A DNA stretch of 36,445 nt from Phycisphaerae bacterium (GTDB lineage Bacteria; Planctomycetota; Phycisphaerae; Phycisphaerales; UBA1924), in contig JAUILU010000010.1 of the NCBI GenBank assembly GCA_030432905.1, positions 1-36,445 on the forward strand, written 5' to 3'. A program made the position numbers and the translations under genes. Below the pieces are notes generated by a model that was not told where the DNA came from, made no database searches, and saw only the letters and a program-made list of their open reading frames with translations. The stretch's first letter is position 1. The number at the start of each line of letters is the position of its first letter. Shown here in pieces: positions 18,843 through 27,525 of the stretch.

Positions 18843-20901
18843 GATCGTGACCCTCCATCTCGGTATCCCCAGCATTCGTCGGGACAGGATTGAGCGGTGC
18901 AAACGACTCGCGGACATCGCCGCAGCGGAGCATGGATGCGCCGAAGTAAGGGTTGTTGATTTGTGTGCCGCGCTGGAGCCAATCCGCTCCCTCGTTGTCG
19001 AACGCCATCGGACAGTGGGCGAGATTCCATGTCTCGCTACCCCGATGCCCGAAGCGGCGTTGCAACGCGATGACAGCCTCGCTCATGCCCTTGAAGTGGG
19101 TCCGTGCGATCTCGATGTCGGTTATCGCATCGTCAACGCGGAGCTTGACCGCAGCCCGACGCCATGCCCCGAGCGGTTCGCCAACGAGACCGGCCTCTTC
19201 AACGAAACCGAGCGCGGTCCGAAGGTCCGTGGCTGCCTGCGCAAATCCGCCCAGATCGTCGGCCGCGAGCGACTCTTGTGCATCTAGGTAGGCCGCGTAG
19301 ACAGGCTTGAGCGCGAACACGAAGCTGTCCGGCACGGTGACGCGTTCGGGCATCGCCGGCATCGAGCCGCCTGCCATATCGCCGTGCCCCGCGTGCGGGT
19401 TCCCGCCGCCGCCGCCGCCGCCACCGGGCGTCATCATGCTCGGTTTGGCAGAGATTTGCATCGCGCTGTCCACACGGAAGGCGCCGTTGACCACAACCCG
19501 CTCGCCACGGCTCAGACCTTCGCGGACGATGTAGAACTCCCCGGCCCGCGGCCCAAGCACAACGGCCCGCCCTTCGTAGGTCGGTTTCTCCGCGTCCGGA
19601 ATCTCGACGTACACCACCGAGCGTGTTCCCGTGAAAAGCACCGACGATCGCGGGATTACGAGCGGTTCGGCCACGGTGCTCGGATCACCGACCACGCCAA
19701 GCGATTCGGCGGGCACCATGTCCATGCCGCAGATGTCGCATTGTCCCGGTCCATCTCTGACGACCGTCGGGTGCATCGGGCTGACCCAGCGACCTGCGAG
19801 TTCGTCGTTGACGACCGCACCGTCCTCCGCGACACGTGTCCGCACCACCGCCGATGCGAACATGCCCGGCTTGAGCCGACGCTCAGGGTTCTCGACTGCG
19901 ACACGAATGGCCGCGGTCCGGGTGCGTTCGTCCACCATCGGCTCGATAAACGCGATGCGACCCTCGAAGGTCTCGCCCGGGTGGGCTTCGACCGTGAGGC
20001 TCACACGCTGGCCCCAGCGAAGCATCGGCAACTGCGATTCGTATGCCTCCATGTCCAGCCACAGACGCGAGAGGTCAGCGACGGTCGCGATCGGCGCGCC
20101 GGTTTGGACATAGTCGCCCTCACGGATGGCCAGATGCGTGACGACGCCGCCGATCGGGGCGAAGATCGCAAGCCGGTCTGAATCGAACGAGCCGTCCTCG
20201 ACGGCAGCGATCTGCTCAGCAATCAGTCCGAAGAGCCGGAGCTTCTCGCGTGATGCTGTCACTGTGTCTCTTGTCGTCGAGCGAATGAGCTCGCTTGTGC
20301 TCGTGGAATCGCTCGCCGCTTGTGTCGACTGTCGGAGTTCTTCAAACGCCGCGAGCACTTCGGGGCTGTAGAGCTCCGCCATGTGGTCGCCCTTCGCGAC
20401 GGGCACACCGATGTAGTTCACGAACAGTCGTTCGATCCGTCCCGGGAAGTACGCCGTGAGCCGGGCGACCGAGGTCTCGTCGTAGGTGACCTTGCCGTAG
20501 AGCCGGATCTCTGCGGTTGGAAAGAACCGGCCGACGGGCGCTGTCTCGATCCGGCTCATCGCCGCCGCAGCCTCGCTCATGGTGACGCGCAGCTCGCTAC
20601 CCTCGCTGCCGTCATCCAAGACGGGGATGAGGTCCATGAAGCAGATCGGGCACTTCGCGTCCGGATCGGGCACACGGACCGAGGGGTGCATCGAGCAGGT
20701 GTACATCTGCGGCTCGCTCGATTCGGCTTCGCCGTGATCGTGACCGCTATCGGCAACCTCGCTGACGGATTCAGGCGCTGGCTTACCGACCTGATAGCCG
20801 ATGATGAGAGCGCCCACGATTGCGACCACCGCGATGCCCGCCGCGGTGTGTTTCCAGAGCCATCCGAGAACGGATCGTGAACGATGCAAGAAGTTGCTCA
20901 T
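18835..20901 (-). CDS. cusB: CusB-like adaptor with two HMBDs and a DUF3347 domain
   Basis: 688 residues. An N-terminal membrane anchor (residues 18-36) and a short His segment lead to heavy-metal-binding domain 1 (YTCSMHPSVRVPDPDAKCPI, 67-94). The adaptor barrel/lipoyl/hairpin parts span 108-365 (PVGRFFPTAEIRLYGKVTYD; IFAPIGGVVTHLAIREGDYV; RRLKPGMFASAVVRTRV). A second metal-binding domain (SPMHPTVVRDGPGQCDICGM, 374-393) is inserted before the membrane-proximal domain. Then a Gly8/His/Met linker (490-518) and a C-terminal DUF3347-like helical domain (520-688) with NLAHCPMAFDNEGADWLQ. It brings Cu to the pump and joins it to CusC. Overlaps cusC by four bases and cusA by eight. Metal binding is inferred from Cys/Met motifs. 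Confidence 0.9.
19405..19422. repeat. GCC trinucleotide run coding the Gly linker
   Basis: Six GCC units, extended by an ACC to give eight consecutive Gly codons (residues 493-500) in the CusB linker on the minus strand. Slippage would change linker length in whole codons. Confidence 0.7.
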
Positions 20902-22337
20902 GGCTGCACCTCGTCGGCTTCGATCTCAGTTGTGGATGTGATTGCAGGCTCCGTCGGCACGGCTTGGCCGACGAGTGTGTTCAGTCGTGCGAGTGCTTGC
21001 CCCCGGTCCGCCCGCGCCCGCTCGGCCGAGACAGCGAACTCAAGCAGCGTCCGCTCGGTGTCAAGCAGGTCAAGGAAGCTCGTCTCGCCGGCACGGAAGC
21101 CCGTGAGTGAGGCACGCAGCGATTCCTCGGCCTTGGGGATTAGTGTCGTCTCGAACAGCCGAACACGACGATCTGCGTCCGTGTGCTCGAACCATGCACG
21201 CTGGATCGACGTGGTGATCCGGTTCGCCTCATCGGCTCGCTCGTATGACACCGCGAGCCGGCGTGCGAGCGCCTCGCGGACGCCCGCGTCGTACTTATCA
21301 CGCCACAGCGGTACCGTGATGCCGAAGCTGAGCAGGATCGGATCGTCACCGCTTTCTGCAATCGAACTGTTGATGGCTTCGTCGGTGACGATGTAGTCGA
21401 GGCCGACCGTGAAGTCCGGCAGGCCTTCCTTCCGAGCGACATCTGTGCGAATCCGTTGCTCTTCGATCCGCTCATCTAGCGCGAGCAACACGGGATTGGA
21501 ACGCCGAGCGATCTCGGCGAGGGCGGGCCCGTCAACGGAGGCCACGCGGCCGGGAAGCTCAGTGAGCAATTCGACCGGTGCACCAGTCGGCCGGTTCAGA
21601 GCCGCGTTGAGGTCCGCGACGTAGGTGGGGCGCATCGCGCGGAGTTGAGCAAGCCGGTCTTCAAGCTGCCCCAACTCGACCTGCACGCGGATGAGTTCCG
21701 GATGCGAGCCTGAGCCCACCCGGTACCGGGCGCGGACGACCTCCTCGAACGAGGTCAGCAGTTCGAGGTTGTCGCCCGTGATGCGGATCGCGGCATCGAG
21801 GTAGGCAACCTCGTGCAGCGTCTCGACGACGCGTTCGGTGACGGTGAGCCTCGCTGCCTCGAACTGCTGCCATGCGGCACGAGCGGCCAAAGCGGCGGCG
21901 TCTTCGCGATCACTCAGAAGCTCAGGCCATGGGAACGATTGACTCACACCGACGCGGGCCTGCTGCGCCCCCGTTCGGGTCTCGACCTCGTCGAGGAAGA
22001 AGCCGATGTTCACCCGTGGGTCGGGTAGCGAACGCACCTGAGGAAGCCGCTCTGCAGCAGCGGTCCATCGTTGGTACGCCGCCTCGACCTTCGGGCTGTG
22101 ATAGAGGGCGTAACGCACAAAGTCGTCCGCCGAGGCCCCCTCGATGAGAGCCGGCGCATCGGCATCGGGCTCTGCTTCAGAGCGGTAGACGGATCGCGGA
22201 GGTGCTTCGGCATCAACCGGTAGGGAATGGGCGTACGAAGGCGACAGACCGCGGGTGGGATCGAAAGGCGACGAGCAGCCGCCGAAGATTCCAACCGCCA
22301 CGGTGCCCACCGCGCACGCGATGAGACGAACGGCCAT
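20898..22337 (-). CDS. cusC: CusC-like outer-membrane efflux lipoprotein
   Basis: 479 residues. The signal peptide ends in FGGC (lipobox, Cys21). The OEP fold is seen in two halves: residues about 70-270 (DDFVRYALYHSPKVEAAYQR; LPDPRVNIGFFLDEVETRTG; QQARVGVSQSFPWPELLSDR) and about 270-460 (EIARRSNPVLLALDERIEEQ; ILLSFGITVPLWRDKYDAGV; LLDTERTLLEF). It forms the outer-membrane channel for CusBA. AGGAGC precedes the ATG, and the stop overlaps cusB by four bases. A 95-base gap separates it from the Cys-rich gene upstream, so the operon either continues through or has an internal start there. It differs in sequence from the OMF at 3519, so the two operons are not recent duplicates. Confidence 0.88.
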   Translation of the reverse strand: MAVRLIACAVGTVAVGIFGGCSSPFDPTRGLSPSYAHSLPVDAEAPPRSVYRSEAEPDADAPALIEGASADDFVRYALYHSPKVEAAYQRWTAAAERLPQVRSLPDPRVNIGFFLDEVETRTGAQQARVGVSQSFPWPELLSDREDAAALAARAAWQQFEAARLTVTERVVETLHEVAYLDAAIRITGDNLELLTSFEEVVRARYRVGSGSHPELIRVQVELGQLEDRLAQLRAMRPTYVADLNAALNRPTGAPVELLTELPGRVASVDGPALAEIARRSNPVLLALDERIEEQRIRTDVARKEGLPDFTVGLDYIVTDEAINSSIAESGDDPILLSFGITVPLWRDKYDAGVREALARRLAVSYERADEANRITTSIQRAWFEHTDADRRVRLFETTLIPKAEESLRASLTGFRAGETSFLDLLDTERTLLEFAVSAERARADRGQALARLNTLVGQAVPTEPAITSTTEIEADEVQP

Positions 22338-22432
22338 GGATGGCTCCTGTGTGTTTGGAGGAACGAGTGTCCGAGAGTCAGCGGTAGGGGCGGCACCAAC
22401 TCAGTGCGCACTATCCCTACGAGACTCGGGCT

Positions 22433-22867
22433 CTACGTTTGCCAAACGCCCAGAAGCGCCTGTACTTCGTTGTGTGTCTTGCCCTCGCGCAGTCCAATGA
22501 CGAGCGACGCCATCGATCGCGCTGTGTCGTCGGGCTCGATCACAGGCGTGATCTGGGATGGCCCGTTCGGAAGCCCGGTGACCGAATCACGATCGGTCCG
22601 TGGGAGCGGTGCATCGGGCAGGCGTTCGGGTGCTGGTGTTGGGGAGATACTACACCGGCATGGACCATCGCTCATGGGGCAGAACGCGTCGCTGCCGCAG
22701 CCGAAGTCCGAATCAGCGGCGGGGATCGGCTCTCCGCAGCAACTCATCTCCACGACAGGCATGTGGCAAGAAGACTCGCCGCAGTGATCCTGACCAGCGA
22801 CGAGCCCTGTCCCAAGACGGGGAAGGCCGCTAGCGATGAGCACCAAGATGGCAAGGATTCTGACCAT
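22433..22867 (-). CDS. Small secreted Cys-rich metal-binding protein
   Basis: 144 residues from ATG 22867, taken because it begins a hydrophobic signal (MVRILAILVLIASGLPRLGT); the frame reaches 22969, but those 34 residues look non-coding. Cys residues at about 29, 34, 43, 44, 57, 63, 69 and 71 (HCGESSCHMPVVEMSCCGEP; CGSDAFCPMSDGPCRC) make a soft-metal (Cu/Ag) binding surface. The rest is Pro-rich and then ends in a short helix. It has no named family. It leads the Cus operon, as the His-rich protein leads the opposite operon. The ribosome site is weak (ACGGAAC). Alternative: an orphan ORF, but the secretion signal, Cys pattern and position argue for a real gene. Confidence 0.65.
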   Translation of the reverse strand: MVRILAILVLIASGLPRLGTGLVAGQDHCGESSCHMPVVEMSCCGEPIPAADSDFGCGSDAFCPMSDGPCRCSISPTPAPERLPDAPLPRTDRDSVTGLPNGPSQITPVIEPDDTARSMASLVIGLREGKTHNEVQALLGVWQT

Positions 22868-22945
22868 TGTTCCGTTCAACAATACTCGGGGCCCAGACAC
22901 GGAGCAAACCCGGACACCCAGATGCTTATTCCCGCCAGCTTTGTG

Positions 22946-22965
22946 GGAGTTGTCTCCAACAGGAG
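22946..22965. promoter_or_regulatory. Dyad cluster upstream of the Cus operon (candidate operator)
   Basis: GGAG-TTGT-CTCC (22946-22957), CTCC-AACA-GGAG (22954-22965) and GTTG-TCTC-CAAC (22949-22960) overlap within 20 bases, about 80-100 bases before the Cys-rich gene start. Such overlapping inverted repeats suit a repressor site, but they do not match the CueR/MerR or CsoR patterns I know. Confidence 0.3.
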
Positions 22966-23052
22966 CCATCTGCCGCTAACCGCGATTGGCCTGGTGTACA
23001 TGCCCGAAGAATGGATATGCCGCTTTGAAACGGTTCCGATCGGGGAGCTTCA

Positions 23053-23079
23053 AGGCCCGCGTCCAATGGATGCGGGCCT
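23053..23079. terminator. Strong hairpin downstream of hsdR
   Basis: AGGCCCGC (23053-23060) pairs with GCGGGCCT (23072-23079); a G-T pair and TCC/GGA extend the stem to 12 pairs around an AAT loop. A second stem, CCCCCAC/GTGGGGG, lies at 23109-23131. Neither has a T run, and they are about 320-400 bases past the hsdR stop, so terminator function is only plausible. Confidence 0.4.
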
Positions 23080-23452
23080 GTCAGTTGACTGGGAGAGCTG
23101 GAACACCGCCCCCACCGAACGCCTGTGGGGGGTGATTTGGTTCTCATAGTTGAGTTGAGATCGCTAGCCACGATGCCAAATTTAGAGTCTCGGTGATTTG
23201 AGCGGCTGCGCTCTCAGTCCGAAACAGAGAGCGCGAGGTCTTGGTTAACGAGGGGGTTTCGATCACGGTGCTCACTTCGATTTGTTCGACAGGCGCCCAG
23301 ACCCCATCCTAACTCTGAAGCACCATTTAGTATCCGAATTCTAGCTCTGATTTACAATTCTATTTATCGCCAAGGGGATCCGAATTGCTGACCTAGACCT
23401 GAATCAGGCTATGCCCCCCACTCGGACATGAACAGGTGAAGGAACTCGAGCT

Positions 23453-26359
23453 CTAGTAATACTCCCGGACGTACTCGTACGCTTGCTCGAACAGCTCATT
23501 GTCCTGGTGAAGCTTGTACTTGAGCAGTGTCTTCCGCAACGCGATCTTCACCTCGCGCTCGCCTGCGTGGGTGTCCTGCCAGCCGTCGAACCGGACCGCC
23601 CGGACGATGCCATCGATGTCATCAACGACCCGGCCGACCATGATCGGTGTCTCGCTGTTCTTGGCCTTTTCGAACAACTCTGTCAACGCCGCCTTGCCCT
23701 GATCGATCTCCTCTTCTTCTGGCGTCTCGCGTTCAAGCCGGACTACGTCCTTCGCGAGTTCGAGCAGTTCCTTGAGGAAGTCGATGCTCACGAGCAGCCC
23801 CTGCTCGTGGCGGTTCTTCAGGTCCTCCAGCCGTTGAGCCAGGGCCTTGTACTTGGGGTTGTTCGCGTGCTTGCGGAGGCGGGCGGTCAGCTTGATTGTG
23901 ACCTCCTTGGCCTTCTTGGTCGGGTCGGGAGCACCGAGTACGGCTTCCAGCAGATCAGCATCAAGCACCAGTGTATCGAGGTCATCGCGCACCTCGTCCA
24001 CATGGACATTCTCGTGGATGAGCTCAATAGTCTTGGCTCCGAGCCGGTGCCAAAGAAGGCGGCCCGTGCCCGTCGAGGGCTTGAGTGACTCGTAAACCTG
24101 CACGAGCCAGCGGTAGTCCTTCTCGTGCGGCGACAGCTCGGGGTCCGGCGACAGTGCTTCCCAAATCCGTGCGAGGATGCTGAAATCTGCCGCGAAGGCG
24201 TCGCGGATGTCGTTGTTCGGCAGACACTCCTGAGCGGCGATCAGGCCCTCGTACCCCTGCAAAGTCCGGTCGCAGCCCGCGAAGTACATCAAGCACTTCT
24301 GCATGGCCTCAGGCAGCTTCGTCTTGAGCTCGGCAATGTTCGAGACCGACTTCCGCACGCTGCTCTCGTCGAACTGCAACGCCTGGGCGACGTCATCGAA
24401 GATGCCGAGGTAGTCCACGATCAGGCCGTGGGTCTTCTCCTCGCCATACGGCCGGTTGGCTCGGCAAATCGCCTGGAGCAGCGTGTGGTCCCGGAGCGGC
24501 TTGTCGAGGTACATCGCCTGGAGAATCGGGGCATCGAAGCCGGTGAGCAGCTTCGAGGTCACGATCAGGATCTTCATCGGGTCCTTGGGGTCGCGGAAGC
24601 GGTCGAGCAGCTTTTCCTCGGCGTCGCGGTCCCGCTTGTACGCGGCGTACTGCTCCTCGCCGCTGTTGACGGACATTACGATGTCCGACACCTCCGGCGG
24701 CAGGTGCTTGTCGAGCTCCTGCTTGTAGAGCAGGCAGCTCTCCCGGTCGAAGGTGACGACCTGCGCGCCGAATCCGTTCGGAGCGACCTTCTCCTGGAAG
24801 TGCTGAGCGATGTCGGCACAGATCGCACGGATGCGTTCCGGGCTCTTGACGAGCACCGCCATCTTCGCGGCGGCCTTGCCGAGCTTGTCCTTGTCCTCGT
24901 CAGACAGGCCCGCCGTGAGTTCCTTGTACGCCTCCTCGATCGCGGCCTGATCGATGTGCATGTTCACCAGTCGCGGCTCGAAATGCAGAGGCTTCGTCGC
25001 TCCATCTCGGAGCGAGTCGTCCAAGCCGTACTTGCTGAGGTACCCGTTCTCGTCCTCCTCGGCACCGAATGCGTAGAAGGTGTTCCGGTCACGCTTGTTG
25101 ATCGGCGTGCCGGTCAGGCCGAACAGGAACGCGTTCGGTAGCGATTCACGCATCTTCCGCCCGAGGTCGCCCTCTTGCGTGCGGTGAGCCTCATCGACCA
25201 TCACGATGATGTTGTCGCGGTCGTTCAGCACCCCATCGGCTTCGGCGAACTTGTGGATCGTCGTGATGATGACCTTCCGCACATCCTTCGCGAGCAGTTC
25301 TTGCAACTCCTTCCGGCTGTCGGTTCGAACGAGGTTGGCCATGTCCGCGGCGTAGAACGTCCCGCTGATCTGGCTGTCCAGATCGATCCGGTCCACGACC
25401 ACTAGCACTGTCGGGTTCTTCAGTGCCGGGTGCATGCGGAGCTTGCGCGACGCAAAGAGCATCAGCAGCGACTTGCCCGAGCCCTGGAAGTGCCAGATGA
25501 GGCCCTTGCGGGTCTTCCCGGCGACGACGCGTTCGACGATCTTGTTGACGCCGTCCACCTGCTGATAGCGGGCGATGATCTTGATGCGCTGCTTACCTTT
25601 GTGCGTCGCGTAGGCGGTGAAGTTTGCGAGCAGGTCCAGCACCGTGTTCGGGCGGAGCATCGAGACAACCGCCTGCTCGACCTGCTCCATTGAGCCCGGC
25701 ACGGCGTCGTCGTCCTCCAGCCGCCACGGCCCCCAGAACTCGACCGGCATCGCGATCGAGCCGTAGCGGTACTCCTTGCCCTCGGTGGCGACGGAGCACA
25801 CGTTCGGCACGAACAGCTCCGGGACGTTCTTCTCGTAGTCGTCGTGGACCTGGAGCGCCCCATCGAGCCAGCTCTGGCTCGACCGCACCGGCGTCTTGGC
25901 CTCGATGACCACCAGCGGCATGCCGTTGACGAGCAGCACCAGGTCGGCCCGCTTCTCGGTCTTGCCCATCCGGATGGTGTACTGCTGGGTGACGACGAAG
26001 CGGTTCTGCTTCAGGTCTTCGAAATCGATCAGGCGGATGGTGACGTGCTCGCCATTCTCGCCGAAGGGCATCGACCGCTCGCCGAGCAGCCACGCGGCGA
26101 ACTCCTCGTTGGACTTGACGAGCCCAGTGTCGCGGACGGTCATGATCGCGGCCCGGAGGCGGTAGAGCACCTCGTCGGCCCGCTCGGGTCGCTCGGCGAT
26201 GGTCGGGTTCAGGCGGACAAGGGCGTCGCGGAGGTGGTCTTCGACGAGGACATCCTGCGGCTGGCGGGGGAGCGTCGCGTGGTCGATGAACTCCCAGCCG
26301 ATCGACTTGAGGCGGTCGCGGATGAACGCTTCGACAGTGTTGGACTCATTGAAGGTCAT
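23453..26359 (-). CDS. hsdR: Type I restriction endonuclease subunit R
   Basis: 968 residues. The N-terminal nuclease is PD-(D/E)XK: Asp139 in KRADLVLLVNG and Glu153-x-Lys155 in VVIEAKTP. A superfamily 2 helicase follows with Walker A FQGSGKS (291-297), DEAH (389-392 in IIVMVDEAHRTQEG) and motif III LFGLTGTPI. The second RecA-like domain has VTSKLLTGFDAP and AICRANRPY, and a helical C-terminal end joins the M/S complex. It translocates DNA and cuts unmodified DNA at a distance. Last gene of the operon; its ATG overlaps the hsdS stop by four bases (ATGA). All key motifs are intact, so it is probably active. Confidence 0.94.
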   Translation of the reverse strand: MTFNESNTVEAFIRDRLKSIGWEFIDHATLPRQPQDVLVEDHLRDALVRLNPTIAERPERADEVLYRLRAAIMTVRDTGLVKSNEEFAAWLLGERSMPFGENGEHVTIRLIDFEDLKQNRFVVTQQYTIRMGKTEKRADLVLLVNGMPLVVIEAKTPVRSSQSWLDGALQVHDDYEKNVPELFVPNVCSVATEGKEYRYGSIAMPVEFWGPWRLEDDDAVPGSMEQVEQAVVSMLRPNTVLDLLANFTAYATHKGKQRIKIIARYQQVDGVNKIVERVVAGKTRKGLIWHFQGSGKSLLMLFASRKLRMHPALKNPTVLVVVDRIDLDSQISGTFYAADMANLVRTDSRKELQELLAKDVRKVIITTIHKFAEADGVLNDRDNIIVMVDEAHRTQEGDLGRKMRESLPNAFLFGLTGTPINKRDRNTFYAFGAEEDENGYLSKYGLDDSLRDGATKPLHFEPRLVNMHIDQAAIEEAYKELTAGLSDEDKDKLGKAAAKMAVLVKSPERIRAICADIAQHFQEKVAPNGFGAQVVTFDRESCLLYKQELDKHLPPEVSDIVMSVNSGEEQYAAYKRDRDAEEKLLDRFRDPKDPMKILIVTSKLLTGFDAPILQAMYLDKPLRDHTLLQAICRANRPYGEEKTHGLIVDYLGIFDDVAQALQFDESSVRKSVSNIAELKTKLPEAMQKCLMYFAGCDRTLQGYEGLIAAQECLPNNDIRDAFAADFSILARIWEALSPDPELSPHEKDYRWLVQVYESLKPSTGTGRLLWHRLGAKTIELIHENVHVDEVRDDLDTLVLDADLLEAVLGAPDPTKKAKEVTIKLTARLRKHANNPKYKALAQRLEDLKNRHEQGLLVSIDFLKELLELAKDVVRLERETPEEEEIDQGKAALTELFEKAKNSETPIMVGRVVDDIDGIVRAVRFDGWQDTHAGEREVKIALRKTLLKYKLHQDNELFEQAYEYVREYY

Positions 26360-27525
26360 GAACAGCCTCCAAGAGTCTGTTTCAGTAGTGCAGAGTACAT
26401 CGACTTGGCGTCCAGATGACGTCGAGCACTGCCATCCAATGTGGCAGACAACTGTGTCATTCTTGCAGCGATCTCCACCTGAGCATCCCGACTCCGGACC
26501 GGAACCTCGATCTTCCTAAGCGCTTCGAGGCTGATCTCAGAGAACGTCGAGCCCTTCGCGTGCGAGGCGTACTGGCGGCGTGTGTCAGGCGACTGAAGCG
26601 CCCAGTAGACATAGTCGGCTGAATGCTCGGCGGTGACCGATACGCGAGCTGTACCCTGCGTCAGATTTGCTCCATCCAGAGACGGGGGAACCACCCGAGT
26701 CAGTCCGACTTGCCCCCGCAGGGCGACGACCAAGTCACCGGACGAAACTCGCGATCGTTCGTACTTGGCAGCAATAGCGTGGGTTGTTCGGAGCATTCCC
26801 TCTGTTTGCAGGGTTGTGCTCTGCGTCATGTCGGACACGCGGATGTACGGAACACCGTTTGGCGTATCAGGACCCGCCTGAACTATGCCGTAGGTAATCA
26901 GATTTCGGCACCAGTCCTTCAGGGGCATCGATGCGGTCTGCACCGAGAACTCCTTTGCCAGCGCCGATTGCAGAACCTGTTCGGAGCCGGCATGTAGTCC
27001 GTCGAGTGACTCCACGAATGCTCTAGCACTTTCAAGTAGATGAACCATCCGCCGCTGCTCCTCGATCGGGGGCAGGGCGAACTCGAAGGTGGCGAGGCTC
27101 TTCCAGTTGGTTCGCGGCGAGAGTGAGCCCGCCGAGGTACCGACCGCGTGCTCGAAGAACGAATCCGTCTGGCAGATGAACGGCAGCAGCTCGTGCAGCA
27201 GCGCATCCCCTTTCGGCTCCAGCACATAGATGTCGCCCGAGCACACGCCGCTAAAATCAGCGACCGCGACCTTCCGCTGGTAGGCACGCCGCTTGCCGAA
27301 GAGCACCTGGCCGGGCTTGAAGACGTTGGCGAACGTCACGCCGTCAGCGATGTCTCCCCAGCGGCGAACACGCAACTCACCCGGATCGATGTGTTCTAGC
27401 CCGATGTATCGCTCGTAGCCATCGGCCTCAGGATCGCTGGACCGCTCCTTCGAGAGCTGCACGACATCGCCAAACGCAACGGTGGTCCAACCGGCTGATT
27501 TCTTGGGCGTCGCGACCTCAGGCAT
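26356..27525 (-). CDS. hsdS: Type I specificity subunit S
   Basis: 389 residues from ATG 27525, with GAGGAGG about 7 bases upstream; the open frame to 28209 is an overlap with hsdM. Two target-recognition parts are visible: one in the N-terminal half ending at the central conserved helix (FEFALPPIEEQRRMVHLLES), and a second beginning MPLKDWCRNLITYGIVQAGP, with GVPYIRVSDM and the conserved SGDLVVALRGQVG segment, then ISLEALRKIEVPVRSRDAQV. Each half reads one side of a bipartite site; the sequence recognised cannot be predicted. It starts 8 bases inside hsdM and ends overlapping hsdR. Family sure. Confidence 0.9.
   Translation of the reverse strand: MPEVATPKKSAGWTTVAFGDVVQLSKERSSDPEADGYERYIGLEHIDPGELRVRRWGDIADGVTFANVFKPGQVLFGKRRAYQRKVAVADFSGVCSGDIYVLEPKGDALLHELLPFICQTDSFFEHAVGTSAGSLSPRTNWKSLATFEFALPPIEEQRRMVHLLESARAFVESLDGLHAGSEQVLQSALAKEFSVQTASMPLKDWCRNLITYGIVQAGPDTPNGVPYIRVSDMTQSTTLQTEGMLRTTHAIAAKYERSRVSSGDLVVALRGQVGLTRVVPPSLDGANLTQGTARVSVTAEHSADYVYWALQSPDTRRQYASHAKGSTFSEISLEALRKIEVPVRSRDAQVEIAARMTQLSATLDGSARRHLDAKSMYSALLKQTLGGCS

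Larger units (their letters stand above)
22868..23452. other. 585-base intergenic region between the Cus operon and hsdR
   Basis: No convincing gene. It must hold the leftward promoter of the Cus operon (22868-23000) and the end of the restriction operon, whose stop is at 23453. It contains a dyad cluster at 22946-22965, two GC-rich hairpins (23053-23079 and 23109-23131) and a CCTGAATCAGG palindrome at 23398-23408. Bases 23160-23400 are AT-richer than both flanks, consistent with a junction between separately acquired blocks. Confidence 0.5.

Noticed and set aside
19405..19422. GCC run as a CRISPR-like or regulatory repeat
   Set aside because: It encodes the Gly linker of CusB and shows no spacers.
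24125..25141. 338-residue plus-strand frame opposite hsdR
   Set aside because: It is a shadow of the helicase region; the composition is Leu/Val/Arg-rich with no recognisable domain.
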